Of a stretch of DNA of 64,000 nucleotides, positions 12,192 to 24,213 are shown in pieces. How positions within the stretch are numbered: position 1 is the stretch's first letter; each line of letters starts with the position of its first letter. The stretch covers positions 564,326,010 through 564,390,009 of the forward strand of contig NC_081413.1 in NCBI RefSeq assembly GCF_030272615.1. The letters are read 5' to 3'. Made by a program: the position numbers and the translations under genes. The stretch comes from Cryptomeria japonica (lineage: Eukaryota; Streptophyta; Pinopsida; Cupressales; Cupressaceae). Below the pieces are notes generated by a model. It did no database searches, had not been told where the DNA came from, and was given only the letters and a program-made list of their open reading frames with translations.

Positions 12192-12280
12192 AAACCCTAA
12201 TTAGGATTTTATTTTGTAATCTCGGTCGTTGATTCGAAATCAATCCTGACCATTGAATTGTAATTGAAGAGCCTATAAAT
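12192..12280 (+). promoter_or_regulatory. Telo-box palindrome and TATA box of copy A3
   Basis: AAACCCTAATTAGGATTT (12192-12209, one mismatch in the right half) lies about 65 bases upstream of TATAAAT (12274-12280). The arrangement matches A1. Confidence 0.55.
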
Positions 12281-13067
12281 TGAGCTCACCCCTCATTTGT
12301 AAAACATGTTGAGATAAGCAAATTGTTGTTTAGGACTGCCAAAGTAATAACTAATAAGTGATGCATTGTTCAAATTGATGGTGATTACTTCTCTTATTTT
12401 GGAGTTTGCATGATTCTTATCGCTCATCATAGTTTAGATTTTATTTCATGTATGTTAGATGAATGCAAGATTTGATAAGTATTGATTTATGGTGAATCTT
12501 CCACTCATACTTTTCATGAACAGATGATTTTTGTTCATTGTGTAAAGTTAGTCTAAGCTTACTTTGTGGATGCTTAACTTCTGTCTAGATAAATATTGTT
12601 CGATTTGATGGTAGTTATTCATGATGTGAAAATCATAAGCACACCCCTTGAAGATTGCACCCACTTTGTGTAGTTGTCCTAGTGTGGCAAAGCAAAGTGT
12701 GGTTATTGGTTTCACCTAGTCAATACCGTCTCTTGAATTCTTACGAGTAGATTAAAACTTTCAAACCCTTAACTCCTTTTCAATTTTCTTTAAGTCCATT
12801 ATCCAAGACCCAAATGATAGAGCTTCATTGTCTAGACCTTCATTGTGAATTGAACGAGCCAAGCGTAAGTCCCTTTGTGTACTACCAGCATATCACAACA
12901 CCCATTGAGCTTATCCACACGTCAAGACTTGACAAAAGAGACCTTGAAATTGCCATATGCTCTTCTCGCAATCTTAGCATATGCAGTGATTTTGTTCAAG
13001 AGAGGATAGTGTCTTTGGACATTTCATTCTATGTTCGGAGGGTAAAAAAATGCACACCAACAATATT

Positions 13068-13806
13068 GATATTGGAAACAAGAGAGAATCTTCTCTCATA
13101 TATCCAATATAAGCTTGTAGTAGCCAAGATTTCAAAAAAAGGCCAAATCCAAAAGCCTACAACACCAACAATTAAGAGATACAATGTTCCAAAGAGAAAA
13201 GATCACCCTTTCTACAAATGGAATTCCTTTCCTTTCGGTTTTTTCACCTTATCATGAGAGCCATCAAATACATATGGAATTGATTTATATGGCTATGAGA
13301 AGAGTGAATGCCCAAATGCACATTCATGAGTAGAGTTGAATGAAGTTTCATTGGATGGTCAGAAAGATATAATTCATCGTCCTTTGTTAGATACAACAGC
13401 TAGTTCTCTTTGTGTTCCTTCTTGAAGGCTAGAACCACCTTAATTGATGGGGCTATGAGTGGAATGGAATGTGGCAAACAAAATGGGCATTCACAATTAG
13501 AGTTCAGTAAATTTAGGTGTTCAATCATTAATAATGGTGGAACAGACAGAAGTCATCGTCCTATGTTAGACAATTTTCAATTCACCTAATTGTCCAATTC
13601 CTGGTGAGCATAGTCTGCTCCAAAAATCATTTAGATGCTACAATATTTTAGTTTGAGATTCTTGCATATGCTTATGAGATCTGTGCATTCGATGCAATGC
13701 AAATCAACTACATACAAAGCACCTATGTTGTTTTGCAAGATTGATGGAGAAATAATATTTTCAACTCTAATGTTGATCCTCTATGTAGTGAATGCAACAA
13801 GCTATA
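13068..13806. other. Stretch with no recognised gene
   Basis: The first hundred bases may be the outer part of the Copia C LTR. The rest holds two related copies of a short motif (pieces around 13290-13380 and 13450-13560 share 'GGGCATTCACAATTAGAGTT/ATGCACATTCATGAGTAGAGTT' and 'CATCGTCCT.TGTTAGA'), suggesting an old local duplication. No coding signal. Confidence 0.5.
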
Positions 13807-14851
13807 TGTGATATCCCCATATTGTCAAATAATAATCATTTATATCTAATATACTAATGCATCAATTATTTTAGTATTATATAATCAGATTCATAAACAT
13901 AATAAACAGATTATCAGTCACATTCACATTAACATTAAATATTCATTAAATATTATTCTTATTTACACAGTAATTATAAGGCAACAATAATGTTGATAAG
14001 ACAGATGATGTATGATAAAACATTAATAAACAACAATTTAGATTTGGGAATAAACACATAGTGGCAGACCAGATCTGACCCATGTCAGATCTGTCTGCCT
14101 TTGCATCAATTACATAAACCATACATGAATTTTAAGACAGCGATCTGCTAACAAGTTTGACAAAGGATAAGAAAACAAGAAAACTAGGAATTTGTTTGTG
14201 TCAAAAAAAGAACAGTCAGGTTGAAGCCACGCAATACACAGCAATCGGTTAATATGCTTTAGTAAACAATATTCATGATGACCAATGAACAATGATTATT
14301 AAGTTTGATAATTAACAACAGTGATGTGAATGTTAAAAATATTAATTGTTAATCAACACATTAATCAAGAGGCATGAATTGCCTTAAAAAAAAAAGGTGC
14401 GATCAAGGAAAGGATGTACCCATCACCGAACAAAAGGGTGACCATTGAACCATTCAAATATATATTTAATAAGAATCACATACTCATTAGGAAGTGGGGG
14501 AGATATCCATCACAACAGATTAAGTTTAAAACTACAGAAGATCAATATATATTATCGATCAGATCAGAACAGAACTGTTATTAAGTTACAGGCAGTAACA
14601 TCCTTGTTCTTGGTGGTATGAATGGGGATGTGCTTAATACGTATGCTTAATATATGAAGCCTGATAATGTTATTGTGCAGAATTTAATAATACTGTTAAT
14701 ATAGACTGCAATACGATGACAGTCATATTTAATTTCATTACTGTGGCAGACGCCATCTGACGCATGTCAGATCTGTCTTCTTTTACAGCCACAATAGGTA
14801 GAAGTGGTGTTAATAATTTATATAGTAGGTAATTACCAAATATATTGGTAA

Positions 14852-14900
<49 letters not shown>

Positions 14901-15200
14901 ATTAGAATAAAGATAATAGATTTATATATGATAATGAAGTTAGCAAGATTTATATTATGTTTACAAGCACCCTCTCATGGCTTTCCTACCAAACTAAACT
15001 ATGATTGGTTATAGGTAGAAAGACATGTTTATCATTCTTTGTAATATATGTGCTATTAATCCATGTATTTATTCGTCAATTCGTAAGTTTATTAAATGAA
15101 TAGATCAAGTCACTCTCATAATTTGAAAAAATGATAAACTATATTATGGAATTACTAATTTAGGACAAAATTCAGGTAATCCCTAGTTGGGGACATTACA
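13807..15200 (+). mobile_element. Family D element D1 (LTR-like, inverted termini)
   Basis: This 1394-bp unit starts TGTGATATCCCC and ends GGGGACATTACA, so its termini form a 12-bp imperfect inverted repeat. It is flanked by a perfect 5-bp TSD CTATA (13802-13806 and 15201-15205). It shares an internal block (14540-14700, 'GTTATTAAGTTACAGGCAGTAACATCC...CTTAATATATGAA') with Copia B (41940-42080) and D3 (60420-60540). No coding region. TG/CA ends and a 5-bp TSD fit a solo LTR. Confidence 0.75.
14861..14896. repeat. (AT)n microsatellite in D1
   Basis: A pure AT run of about 36 bases inside the family D element. Confidence 0.95.
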
Positions 15201-15205
15201 CTATA

Positions 15206-15970
15206 GAGTGAAAGATATTGGGAAATGTTGAATGAGTTATAGTGGCTAGGTTGACATAGTTGTACACGTGTAACCAACATACACCAAATGCCATATACAG
15301 ATGATATGCCCAACCTACATCGCTAAAAACAATAGACTAATTGTGAGCGATGAAGCAATTCTTTAAGAATGCAATACATCAACTGGCTATAAAGGATGGG
15401 AGGAAGTTCCAAAAATAGATGTTTAAGATTCACCCATGGATGTAGAATATACACAATCTTAGTTGAGACAATTAGATACTTCGACAAGGATTTCTCTTCC
15501 TTCGCAAAGGTTTACAAAAGAGTAAACAAAAGATAAAGGACATCAAAAAGGCAAAAGGTCTAAAGATATAAATATAGTGGCTTTTTCGCTAACTTGTGTC
15601 TTGTAGTCCACCCCAAAGATTTAAATGGCAATGTCCCCTTTCCATGGACATATCACACACTCAATCACTCTCCTAGGCATGACCAAGTCTATCACTCATT
15701 CTCCAACACTTAAGAAGCCACCCTGATTCTTGACAATGTTTGACACCTTGTTGTTGATCAGGCCCCTTATAGACCCACCTAGGTTGATCTATGGTACCAC
15801 AATGTGAGTTTGGAAGAAGCCCTAGCATACATTGCCTTCACACCAAAACAATTTTGCAAAAGCCCTGGTACCACAATGTTTCACCTCTTGCATTTTTTGG
15901 AGCCTTAATGGCTCTTTTCACATTTTTTGGATAGTTGGGCCTTTTTTAAACTATAATGTCATTACCATCC
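15206..15970. other. Stretch with no recognised gene
   Basis: AT-rich flank between D1 and the nested A4 insertion. No open frame, repeat unit or known motif stood out. It continues in sequence after 31214 if the A4 insertion is removed. Confidence 0.5.
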
Positions 15971-18599
15971 TATTGATGAGTGTTTTATGACCGCCAATCA
16001 ACACAAAGTAGAATACCAAAGGTACTCTATCCTCTCTTGAACAAAGACTCCAATGTGCTAAACTATGTGATCACAAAGTCGACTCCAAGGTTCCAAATGT
16101 GGGCAATTTTTCTATTTGGGATAGACTCAATTTGGCTTGATGTAATGCTAGCAATCCAAGGGGACTTACATTAGGATGTATTACTTCTTCAAGGCTTGCT
16201 AGAACTTCATCATCTGATATTGCAATCTTGTGATGCTCTCTCTCTAAACTAACTTGAACTGAAATAAAAGACAAAAGGAATAGGATTGAGAAAATCTAAT
16301 TTAACTCCTAAGGTTAATGAAAATAATGGATCATGTTTGGATGGACATATTCCCTAAAACCGAGATTTGCTTCGCCATGCAACCAACAACTACACAAAAC
16401 CGATGCAATCTTCCAAGGGAAATGAAAGGTTTTCACATCATGAACATTCATCCAAATACCCAATACTAGCACAACTTGAACAAAATATCCACGATTGAAC
16501 TTAGCACATTTTGAGGTTCAGACTGACTATACACTGTAATCAAAAATCATCCAACGACAAATAGTATGAACCAAGGAATTATCTAGCATCATGTTGTGAT
16601 GTTTTCACACATTGCCCCATTGCAAATGGGGACCCCACTTTTTCGCCTTTTAGGGTAGTTGTTTTGCTTAGGTTGCCTCAATTTAGTAATAATTTCCTAG
16701 CGTTTGCCTTTTCTTATGAGAGGGTTTTTGAATTTTGAATATTGAATAGGATTGTGTGTTTAAAATGTCAAATTGTTAAGCGTGATCCTAAATTTTGCCT
16801 AAGTCTAGGGGTTGCACCAAGTTTTAAATTTGAGCATAAATTTGCCTAAGTGTTGCAAGTCAATGATAATTTCGTGCCTAAGCGTTAAAAGGTCCTTTAG
16901 GGGTTATTTTCTTGCTCCTAGGAGGTAATTCAAGTCAAATTTGCACTTTATCCCAATGGAATCCCTATTTTCTCGCTCAAATTTTGATAAATTTGGCTAA
17001 GTCCCGATGCGTAATGATGAAATTTGAAGTGTCCAGATGGTTTTGAGTGGAAAAATCATCAAATTCTTGATGAAAATCCATGTTCTAGTGGTCAAAAGGT
17101 CAAAATTCCTGATGGGAGGTTCTTTTCCCCCCATATGTCTGATGACCCATGATTTTCCCCCACTCAAAATCCTGATGGGAGGTGAATTTCCACTAGAGTT
17201 TTGATAGACCTTATTTTTCCCCCATTCATGTTCCTGATGGAGGGTGGTTTTCCACCAGGAGGGCAAAATTTTAACTAAGTGTTGGGAAATCCTCCTGATG
17301 ATCCACTTTTTTCCCCTGGGAATGAAGATGACTTTGATGCGGATGAAATTTGATCAATTTTAATGGATTTTTTTTAGGATGATTGTCCTAATGAATGGTG
17401 AATTTCCCAAATATGATTTATGATAAACAATGGTCCAGATTTTTATCTAGATAGGGATCATTTTTCCCTAAATGGCAAGTATGATGTTTTTTTCATCTGG
17501 ATTTTTATTTTTTTATTAAAGTGAATTAAATTTAATGCAAGTGGGGTGAAATTTAACTGTTTTTATATTGACAAACGATTATTTAATAATCAAAAACAAT
17601 TATTTAATAATTTGCAATGGTTTAAATAATTGATTATTTTCCAAATGCAAATCGACCTTCCCCAAGCAAATTTAAAAGGGAAAATTTTTATCCCACATTA
17701 CTTGTGTGGTGAAATTTCAAGGCAAAAACATGTATAAGTATGCCCAGCCTGCATTAAAATAACATTATAAGTGCTGATGGTGATGGCTAGGAGGCTAATT
17801 GAAGGCAGATTGGAGTTTCCATATGGGCGATTTTTGCCCAAGTGTCCATTGGACACCATTTTAGGAAGCTAAGTTGCAGATTTGAAGAGTTTGTTTTCCC
17901 AATCAGACCTGAGCATTGCCATTGAGGAAAGCTACAGCAAGTATGGGTGGCTAATTAAGCAACATTTTCTGCGAACTTAAGGTGGCACCATGACTAGGGA
18001 GGCTGCAATTTTGATTGTGAGGCAGATTGTGCCACGTTTTAGGCAAATTTGGAGTTATTGCAGAGCTCCAGTGATTTTTGGGGGCTGCCATTACACTCCG
18101 ATCAGAGTCTGACGCCATTGCTGGAAGTGATTTGAACACCATTGTTGGCTGGAACCTTCATTTCCAGATTTAACTTTTCACTCCCAACCATCACACACTT
18201 AGGCGATTTCATTGGGAAGCCATTTTGGAGTGGTTTGGAGACACTTCTTCAAAGTTCACCATTATTGTTGCAAGTCTGAAACTCCATTTTCAGACTAATC
18301 TTCATTTCCAGCCACCTCTACACTTGGGAAATTTCACTCGTGCATCATCCTTATGAGTTTTTTTGGGCATTTGGTGGAGCTTCCATTGCTGATCTAAGTC
18401 TGAAACTTCACTTTCAGATTTGTCTTCAAACTTAGATATTCATTACCAGCCCTTTGTTTGTGCCCAGATTTGACAAACTTCACTTTGGGAAGGTAAAATC
18501 CATCAAATACAAGTGTTTCCTATGACTGCAACAAGTTTAAATGACTAATTTATTGAAGTTGCAGGTTGTCTTCAGACATTGGGCAGCCATTGTTGGACC

Positions 18600-19580
18600 T
18601 TGGAAGGGTGTCTTCAAACTTTAAGATCAGACTTTTTCCACACCCTTTTCCAAGCATTGTGGTATACTTCCGGAAACTATTTTTAACAATTTTTTGAGTA
18701 TACCAGCTTTGTCTTCAGACTTATTTTCCATTACAAGCCACATACTTATGCCTAGGCATGGCCATTTTTGGAGCTTTGAAAGGTGAAATAATTCAAGTGC
18801 AAGCATGTGACATGGCTGTGACCACTTCCAACCACTGATTTTGACCATTTTTGGAGTGTCTTCAGACTTTTTGAAGCCATTTTCAGACTCTCAAAGGGTG
18901 TATTCAAACTTAAGAATCAGAAAATCCGACTTCAATACACCATTTTCTGAGTATTTTCAGACATTGGAGGGCGTATTCAGACTCAGTCCTTAGAAAACCA
19001 AACTTCGTTATAACTTTGATATCTGAAATTTGTTATTTTCAGGGTGTTTTCAGACCCCCAAACCCAGAATTCAGACCTGAAACGTGTTGGGGCAGCCAAG
19101 GTCTTCCATTTTCAGACTTTCAGAGGGTGTATTCAAACTCAAAAAATCAGAAAAATCAGACTTTAATACACCATTTTCAGAATGTATTCGGACCTGGGTA
19201 TACTTTTTGGAGCTTCAAATCAGTCATTTTCCGAATATACCAGGGTGTCTTCAGACTTGGTACTCAGAAAATCAAATCTGAGACAACTTTCCAGCCATTG
19301 AAGTGCAAATTACAGGGTGTTCTCAGACATTTACACTCAGAAATCAGAACTGAGACAGCACATTTAATTTTGATTTCCTCCATTTTCTGAGTTTGGGAAG
19401 GTGTATCCAGACATTGTTCTTAGAAAATCAGACTTGATGCAACATTTAGACACTTAAAATCAGTCATTTTCTGAGCATTGACAAGTGTTTTCAGACCTGG
19501 ACATTCATTTTTGGGCACCAAATCATACATTTTTTAAGTTAACAGGGGTGTCTTCAGACTTATTTATTGTGATCAGACTA
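18600..19580 (+). repeat. Array of imperfect short repeats in A5
   Basis: Irregularly spaced units carry 'GGTGTCTTCAGACTT', 'CTCAGAAAATCAGACTT' and 'CATTTTC(T/A)GAGT' blocks. They occupy the same relative position as the arrays of A3 and A4, but the unit sequence is different. Confidence 0.7.
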
Positions 19581-20496
19581 GAATGAAGTCTGAGAATCAG
19601 GTTTTCTTGAGGAGAATTTTCCAAATTTCAATCCGGACCCCAACATTTTCCAGAATTGGTGTTACAATTTTCTAATCGGAATTATCCAGACAAGTTGGGA
19701 CAAATGTCGAGAACAAAGTCCTAACGGTGTCTAGATTTCCACGCCATCAAATGGTGTTCAAATCAAACAAAATTTCAAGGACAATGGGTCTGGATGAGGC
19801 TCAGATTTCCACTTGGGGACAGAATTACAAAGGAAGAGACAAATCAATTCAATCGAAGATCAATAACAAAGTTGTCCAAATAGGCATCAAATTTCCACCA
19901 AGTGAAAGAATGGACAAGGATAATGCAAATGTTTTGAGGACTAGGCCATCCGTATGCGGATGGATTTCCCACCAAGGTTGAAAAAAAGTTTATCCCATTG
20001 GTGTTTGATTCAATGCTTGTTTGTTTTGCAGGTCTACTACGAGGAAGGGAAACACAATGATCAAGGCTTGAAGGGGATGCATATTGCAAGGACAACATCA
20101 CAAATGCATATGAGGAAGTTCAACACTTCAAGGATTGGATTTCAGGACAAGAGATTCTAGAAGGCGAAGATGTGGACTAGATCAAACATGAAGAGGACTT
20201 CACCTTGATGATGAACAAGTGAAGGAAAGCAAATCCAAGACATGAGCACAAAGGGATTTCACATCAAGAAATCCGGAACTACATCAAGGAATTTCAGTAT
20301 CAAAGAGTGCCAAGAAAGGAAATATTTCAAGATTCCAAGATTGGGAAAATTTTCCAAACATAGGAGGGAACAGTTCATGGAATTCCTTAGCATAAGAATG
20401 AAATGCAAAGTATCAAAAGGAATTCCAAATGTCATGAGGAATGTTCAAGGATAAGTTAATCTACAAGGCAGGCTAAGGTGGCATCCTAGTCACCAT

Positions 20497-21396
20497 TGTT
20501 AATGTAGATTAGATTTCTTAGTAGATAAAATAGAGGTATCTTTTAATTTTATTATCTCACAATTGATGATCTTACTAACCTATGAATCTTGCAGGTTGCT
20601 GCTAGTATGAAGGGAGATAGTATGTTCACAAAGGATATTGATTTCCTAAGTTTTAACAATGCTTCAAGTGCTGCTGATTATATCACAACTATCGCTGTGT
20701 TTAGAATAAGATTGATCTTCTAAGACTTGCACTGATTGATTTCGGTACACTCCTCATCGATCTGTTTGTGAATCATATATATTAAATGGGGAGGCACATC
20801 GATGGATAGACATGTCTCCACACGTGTGGAGGCATGTCTCTCCACCGATATGTCTATCCATTTAATATAACCAATACCAATTCATAATTGGTGGCATAAA
20901 CAATCTATTTGCCATTACAAACAATTAAATAGATATCGATTCATAATCAGTGGCATTAACAATCCGTTTGCCATTACAAACAATTAAATAGATATCGATT
21001 CATAATCGGTGGTTAACTATTCAGTTAACGCAACCGATTCAGAATGGATATGTTAAATTGAAAAGTCAGTAAATTGATATACATAATCGATTTAGATAAA
21101 TCTATACACATTATCGATTTATGGTGGATCGAAGAGGATAGCCGATACACTTTATCGACAGTAAGTGGATCATACATGATCACCGATTTTATACTAGGGA
21201 GATGACAATCGATATATGATCAACCATTAGATCATTTAATTTATTCATGAAATAATATGTATGTATATTAATATACATTGTAATAATAAACACAATGATT
21301 ATTACTATGTATATTGGTATACATCTATGAAGTATTTTGATGATGTAAGTCTTATTCATGATCATATTTATCTGACCGAAGCTATCATCTTTAACA
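20497..21396 (-). repeat. Copia A 3' LTR
   Basis: 900 bp, starting TGTTAATGTAG and ending ATCTTTAACA on the plus strand. It contains a hairpin around 20806-20861 (arms GGATAGACAT/ATGTCTATCC and TCTCCACACGTGTGGAG) and about two copies of a 62-bp unit with 'GATTCATAATCGGTGGCATT' (20885-21010). Confidence 0.95.
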
Positions 21397-21416
21397 CTCC
21401 CTCTTAGCTAGGGAGG
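21397..21416 (-). other. Copia A polypurine tract
   Basis: On the minus strand CTAGCTAAGAGGGAG directly precedes the 3' LTR. AAGAGGGAG is a typical Copia plus-strand primer. Confidence 0.85.
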
Positions 21417-21965
21417 ATAAAATCTATCCAAGAGTATAACACAATAGATCCATTAATTGTGAAGGAAGATATGGTATAACCAAGAATATCAAATCACATG
21501 ATATTCATCATATCTCACAAATATCCATATTTATGGTATGTGCACTTGACATCACGTCTCATGATGCCTACCATAATGAATATCAGATCATGGCATATCC
21601 ACGGATATTAAGACTCATAATATCCACCATGAAGATCTCTTGTAGAGTTATTATGGTTTATTTAATGATATCAAGTCTCATGATATCTACCATATTGTCT
21701 AAGAGATATTAACTATCATGATATGTCCACAGATATCAAGTCACATGATATCCATCATGATAGTGAAATTGATCATTGTAAAGTCGTCACCTTACAATAT
21801 CAATTTGATACAAGTGTTCATTATTGAAAAGTCATCACCTTTCAACAATGTTCACAGGGGGGCCATGAAGTCATGGAGTCACACACATGACGATAAAAAA
21901 GTTTACACATTAAAAATCTTTAAATATTAGTATAAATAAAAGTAATTAGAGACTCAATCTCAAAT

Positions 21966-22358
21966 TTAATTTACATGTTCAACCATACCAAGTTTATCCC
22001 GAAAGTGTTCAACCTTTATCTTGGAGAGTGGCTTGGTGAGGATGTCTGTTGTCAGATCACTTGTACTAATATACTCCAACTGAATCACATTCCTTTCTAC
22101 CATGTTTCTAACATAGTGATAAGGAATCTCAATGTGTTTTGATCGATCATTAAACACTGCATTCACTGAAAGCTTGATGCAACTTTGCTTGTCACAATGG
22201 ATGACGGTAGGATTCAAGGCCTGTCCAAACAGTCCTACAAGCAATTTCCTAAGCCATACTACTTCTCTTGCTCCCATGGAGGCTGCAATGTACTCAACTT
22301 CTATAGAACTCTGTGCAACTAAGGATTGTTTTCTACTGATCCTAAACTGAAGCAACAT
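21966..22358 (-). pseudogene. Copia A RNase H C-terminal part
   Basis: This frame reads VAQSSIEVEYIAASMGAREV, then a block with HCDKQSCIKLS and ending in a DILTKPL motif; these are hallmarks of the Copia RNase H end. It is in a different frame from the preceding reverse transcriptase segment (frameshift near 22340). RNase H removes the RNA strand during reverse transcription. The polyprotein stop is near 21966, about 570 bp before the 3' LTR's outer side. Confidence 0.85.
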
Positions 22359-23503
22359 CCTGATGTGCTCTTTCTGTCAACCACACTTCCAGCCCAATTT
22401 GAGTCAGTGTATCCATGTAGATCTAGGTCTATATGTTTGTATCTAAGACCATATCCAATTGAGACTCGAAGGTATCTCAGAATGTGTTTTGCTACAACAA
22501 GATGTATCTCCTTTGGTTCACACATAAATTGGCTAAGTGCATTTACTGCATAACAAATATCAGGTCTAGTGTTGACCAAATACATCAAGGATTCAATTAT
22601 CTGTCTGTAGAGAGTGGGATCTACAGATTCAGAGTCTACTGCTGCTTCCTTCAATTTGTGCAAGTTTGTTTCCATAGGTGTAGACATGGGTCTGCACTCC
22701 ATCATTCCAAACCTCTTCAGAATGTCAATAGTATACTTTCCCTGATTCAGAGTGATACCATTTGCTTGCTGCCAAACTTCTAATCCAAGGAAATAATGTA
22801 GGATACCCAAATCCTTCATATCAAATTCTGAAGCTAAGTCTTCTTTACCCTGGGTAATTAGGTGATCTTCTCCTGTGATTAACAGGTCATCAACATATAA
22901 AATAAGAATTAACATATCACCATCAATTACCTTAAAGTAGAGGTTTGGATCTACATCATTCTTGGAAAACCCTAATCCCAAGAGATAGTGATCAATCTTT
23001 TCATACCAGGCTCTAGGGGCCTATTTGAGTCCATACAAGGCCTTCTTCAATCTACAAACATGTGATTCAGCCTTATGTATAACAAATCCTTCAGGTTGCT
23101 CTAGATAGACTTCTTCCTCAATAGTGCCATTTAGGAATGTAGTCTTCACATCCATTTGATGGATCTTCCATCCCTTTGATGCTGCAATGGCAATTACTGC
23201 TCTAACTGAAGTGTATCGGGCAACAGGGGCAAAAGTCTCTTCATAATCGATTCCTTCTTTCTGAGAGAACCCTCTAGCAACAAATTGGGCTTTGTGTTTT
23301 TCAATGCTACCATCTGCAGCACATTTGATCTTGAAGAGCCATTTTGATGATACAACAGATTTTTCTTTAGGCCTTGGTACGATGTCCCAGACATCATTTT
23401 TTACAATGGACTTATACTCTTCTAACATAGCATCTTTCCACACTTGATGATTGAGAGCTTCTTTAACACAGGATGGTTCTGAATTTATGATCTCACTCAT
23501 CAA
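22319..23503 (-). pseudogene. Copia A reverse transcriptase and start of RNase H (one in-frame stop)
   Basis: The first part (23503-23021) has the N-terminal reverse transcriptase blocks, including WLFKIKCAADGS, FVARGFSQKEGIDYEETFAP and MDVKTTFLNG. A stop at 23018-23020 follows ALYGLK, where family members normally have Gln (CAG to TAG). The second part (22981-22319) carries the catalytic YVDD box (ILYVDDLLITG), LGLEVWQ, and the RNase H entry GYTDSNWAGSVVDRKSTSG. The enzyme copies the element's RNA to DNA in the particle. The stop and the frameshift near 22340 destroy it. Confidence 0.92.
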
Positions 23504-23505
23504 GG

Positions 23506-24213
23506 CTACATAGCTAGAGCATCTATGAGGTCTCTTGCTCTCCCTGAAGGTTCCCTTTGGTGTTGTATAATCTTGGCTTCCTGAATCATCTTCCTAGCCC
23601 AAAGAGGTCTCTTTCGATTTGCATTACTGGGTTCATTTAAAGGAGCAATTTGATCTTCACTGTCAATTTCTTCAAGAATCTCCCTCTGAATCTCAGGAGC
23701 ATGATCCTCTTCCATATTGTCAAGAGGATCTTGATCTTCTATCTCAAGAGAGCTTTTGGATTTCCTGAAAGCAATGTCTTCCTCAAAGATGACATCTCTG
23801 CTAAGTTCAATTAATCTTTGGCCAGGTATGTATATCCTATAGGCTTTAGATGTTTCACTATAGCCTACAAACATCCCTTTTCTGCCTGAGGGTTCTAACT
23901 TAGACCTCTCTTCTTTAGGTATATGTAGTAGACCGGACAACCAAAGATTCTTAGATGACTTATATCAGGTTTGATGCCAGTAAATGCTTCTTCAGGTGTT
24001 TTGTTATCTAGAAGTGAAAGAGGGCATCTATTTTGGATGTAGACAATTGTTCTAGAGGCTTCAACCCAAAATGAAGTTTCTATGTTTTGATCATATATCA
24101 TAGCTCTAGCAGCTTCTAGTATGGTCCTATTCTTTCTTTCTGCTACCCCATTCTATTAGGGATTATAAGGTATAGTAAACTCCCTCCTAATCTGAGTATT
24201 TACACAAAACTCC
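23506..24213 (-). pseudogene. Copia A integrase C-terminal half (broken)
   Basis: After the frameshift at the T-run near 24215, the same protein continues in another frame. There are two adjacent stops (24153-24158) just before the NGVAERKNR block, where the integrase catalytic Glu region lies, then a segment reading FWVEASRTIVYIQNRCP, another frameshift near 23930, and the tail with KGMFVGYSETSKAYRIY. Integrase inserts the cDNA; this copy has at least four lesions here. Confidence 0.88.

Larger units (their letters stand above)
9580..13062 (+). mobile_element. Family A LTR copy A3 (solo)
   Basis: This 3483-bp unit starts TGTTGTAGCCTTTTCACAC and ends GCACACCAACA. Flanks are ATACT (9575-9579) and ATATT (13063-13067), a TSD with one C/T change. 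Contents in order: a degenerate start hairpin; T-rich sequence; an array of imperfect repeats of roughly 35 bp built on 'AAGTCCG..GAGGAAA' (10150-10800); a splice-acceptor-like TTTTGGTTTTGCAG (to 11613) followed by a reading frame (11621-11965); a double telo-box (12192-12209); TATAAAT (12274-12280); and the conserved tail. Confidence 0.85.

Noticed and set aside
12814-13257. A 147-codon plus-strand frame
   Set aside because: It crosses the A3 LTR end and its TSD, so it is a chance frame over a transposon boundary.
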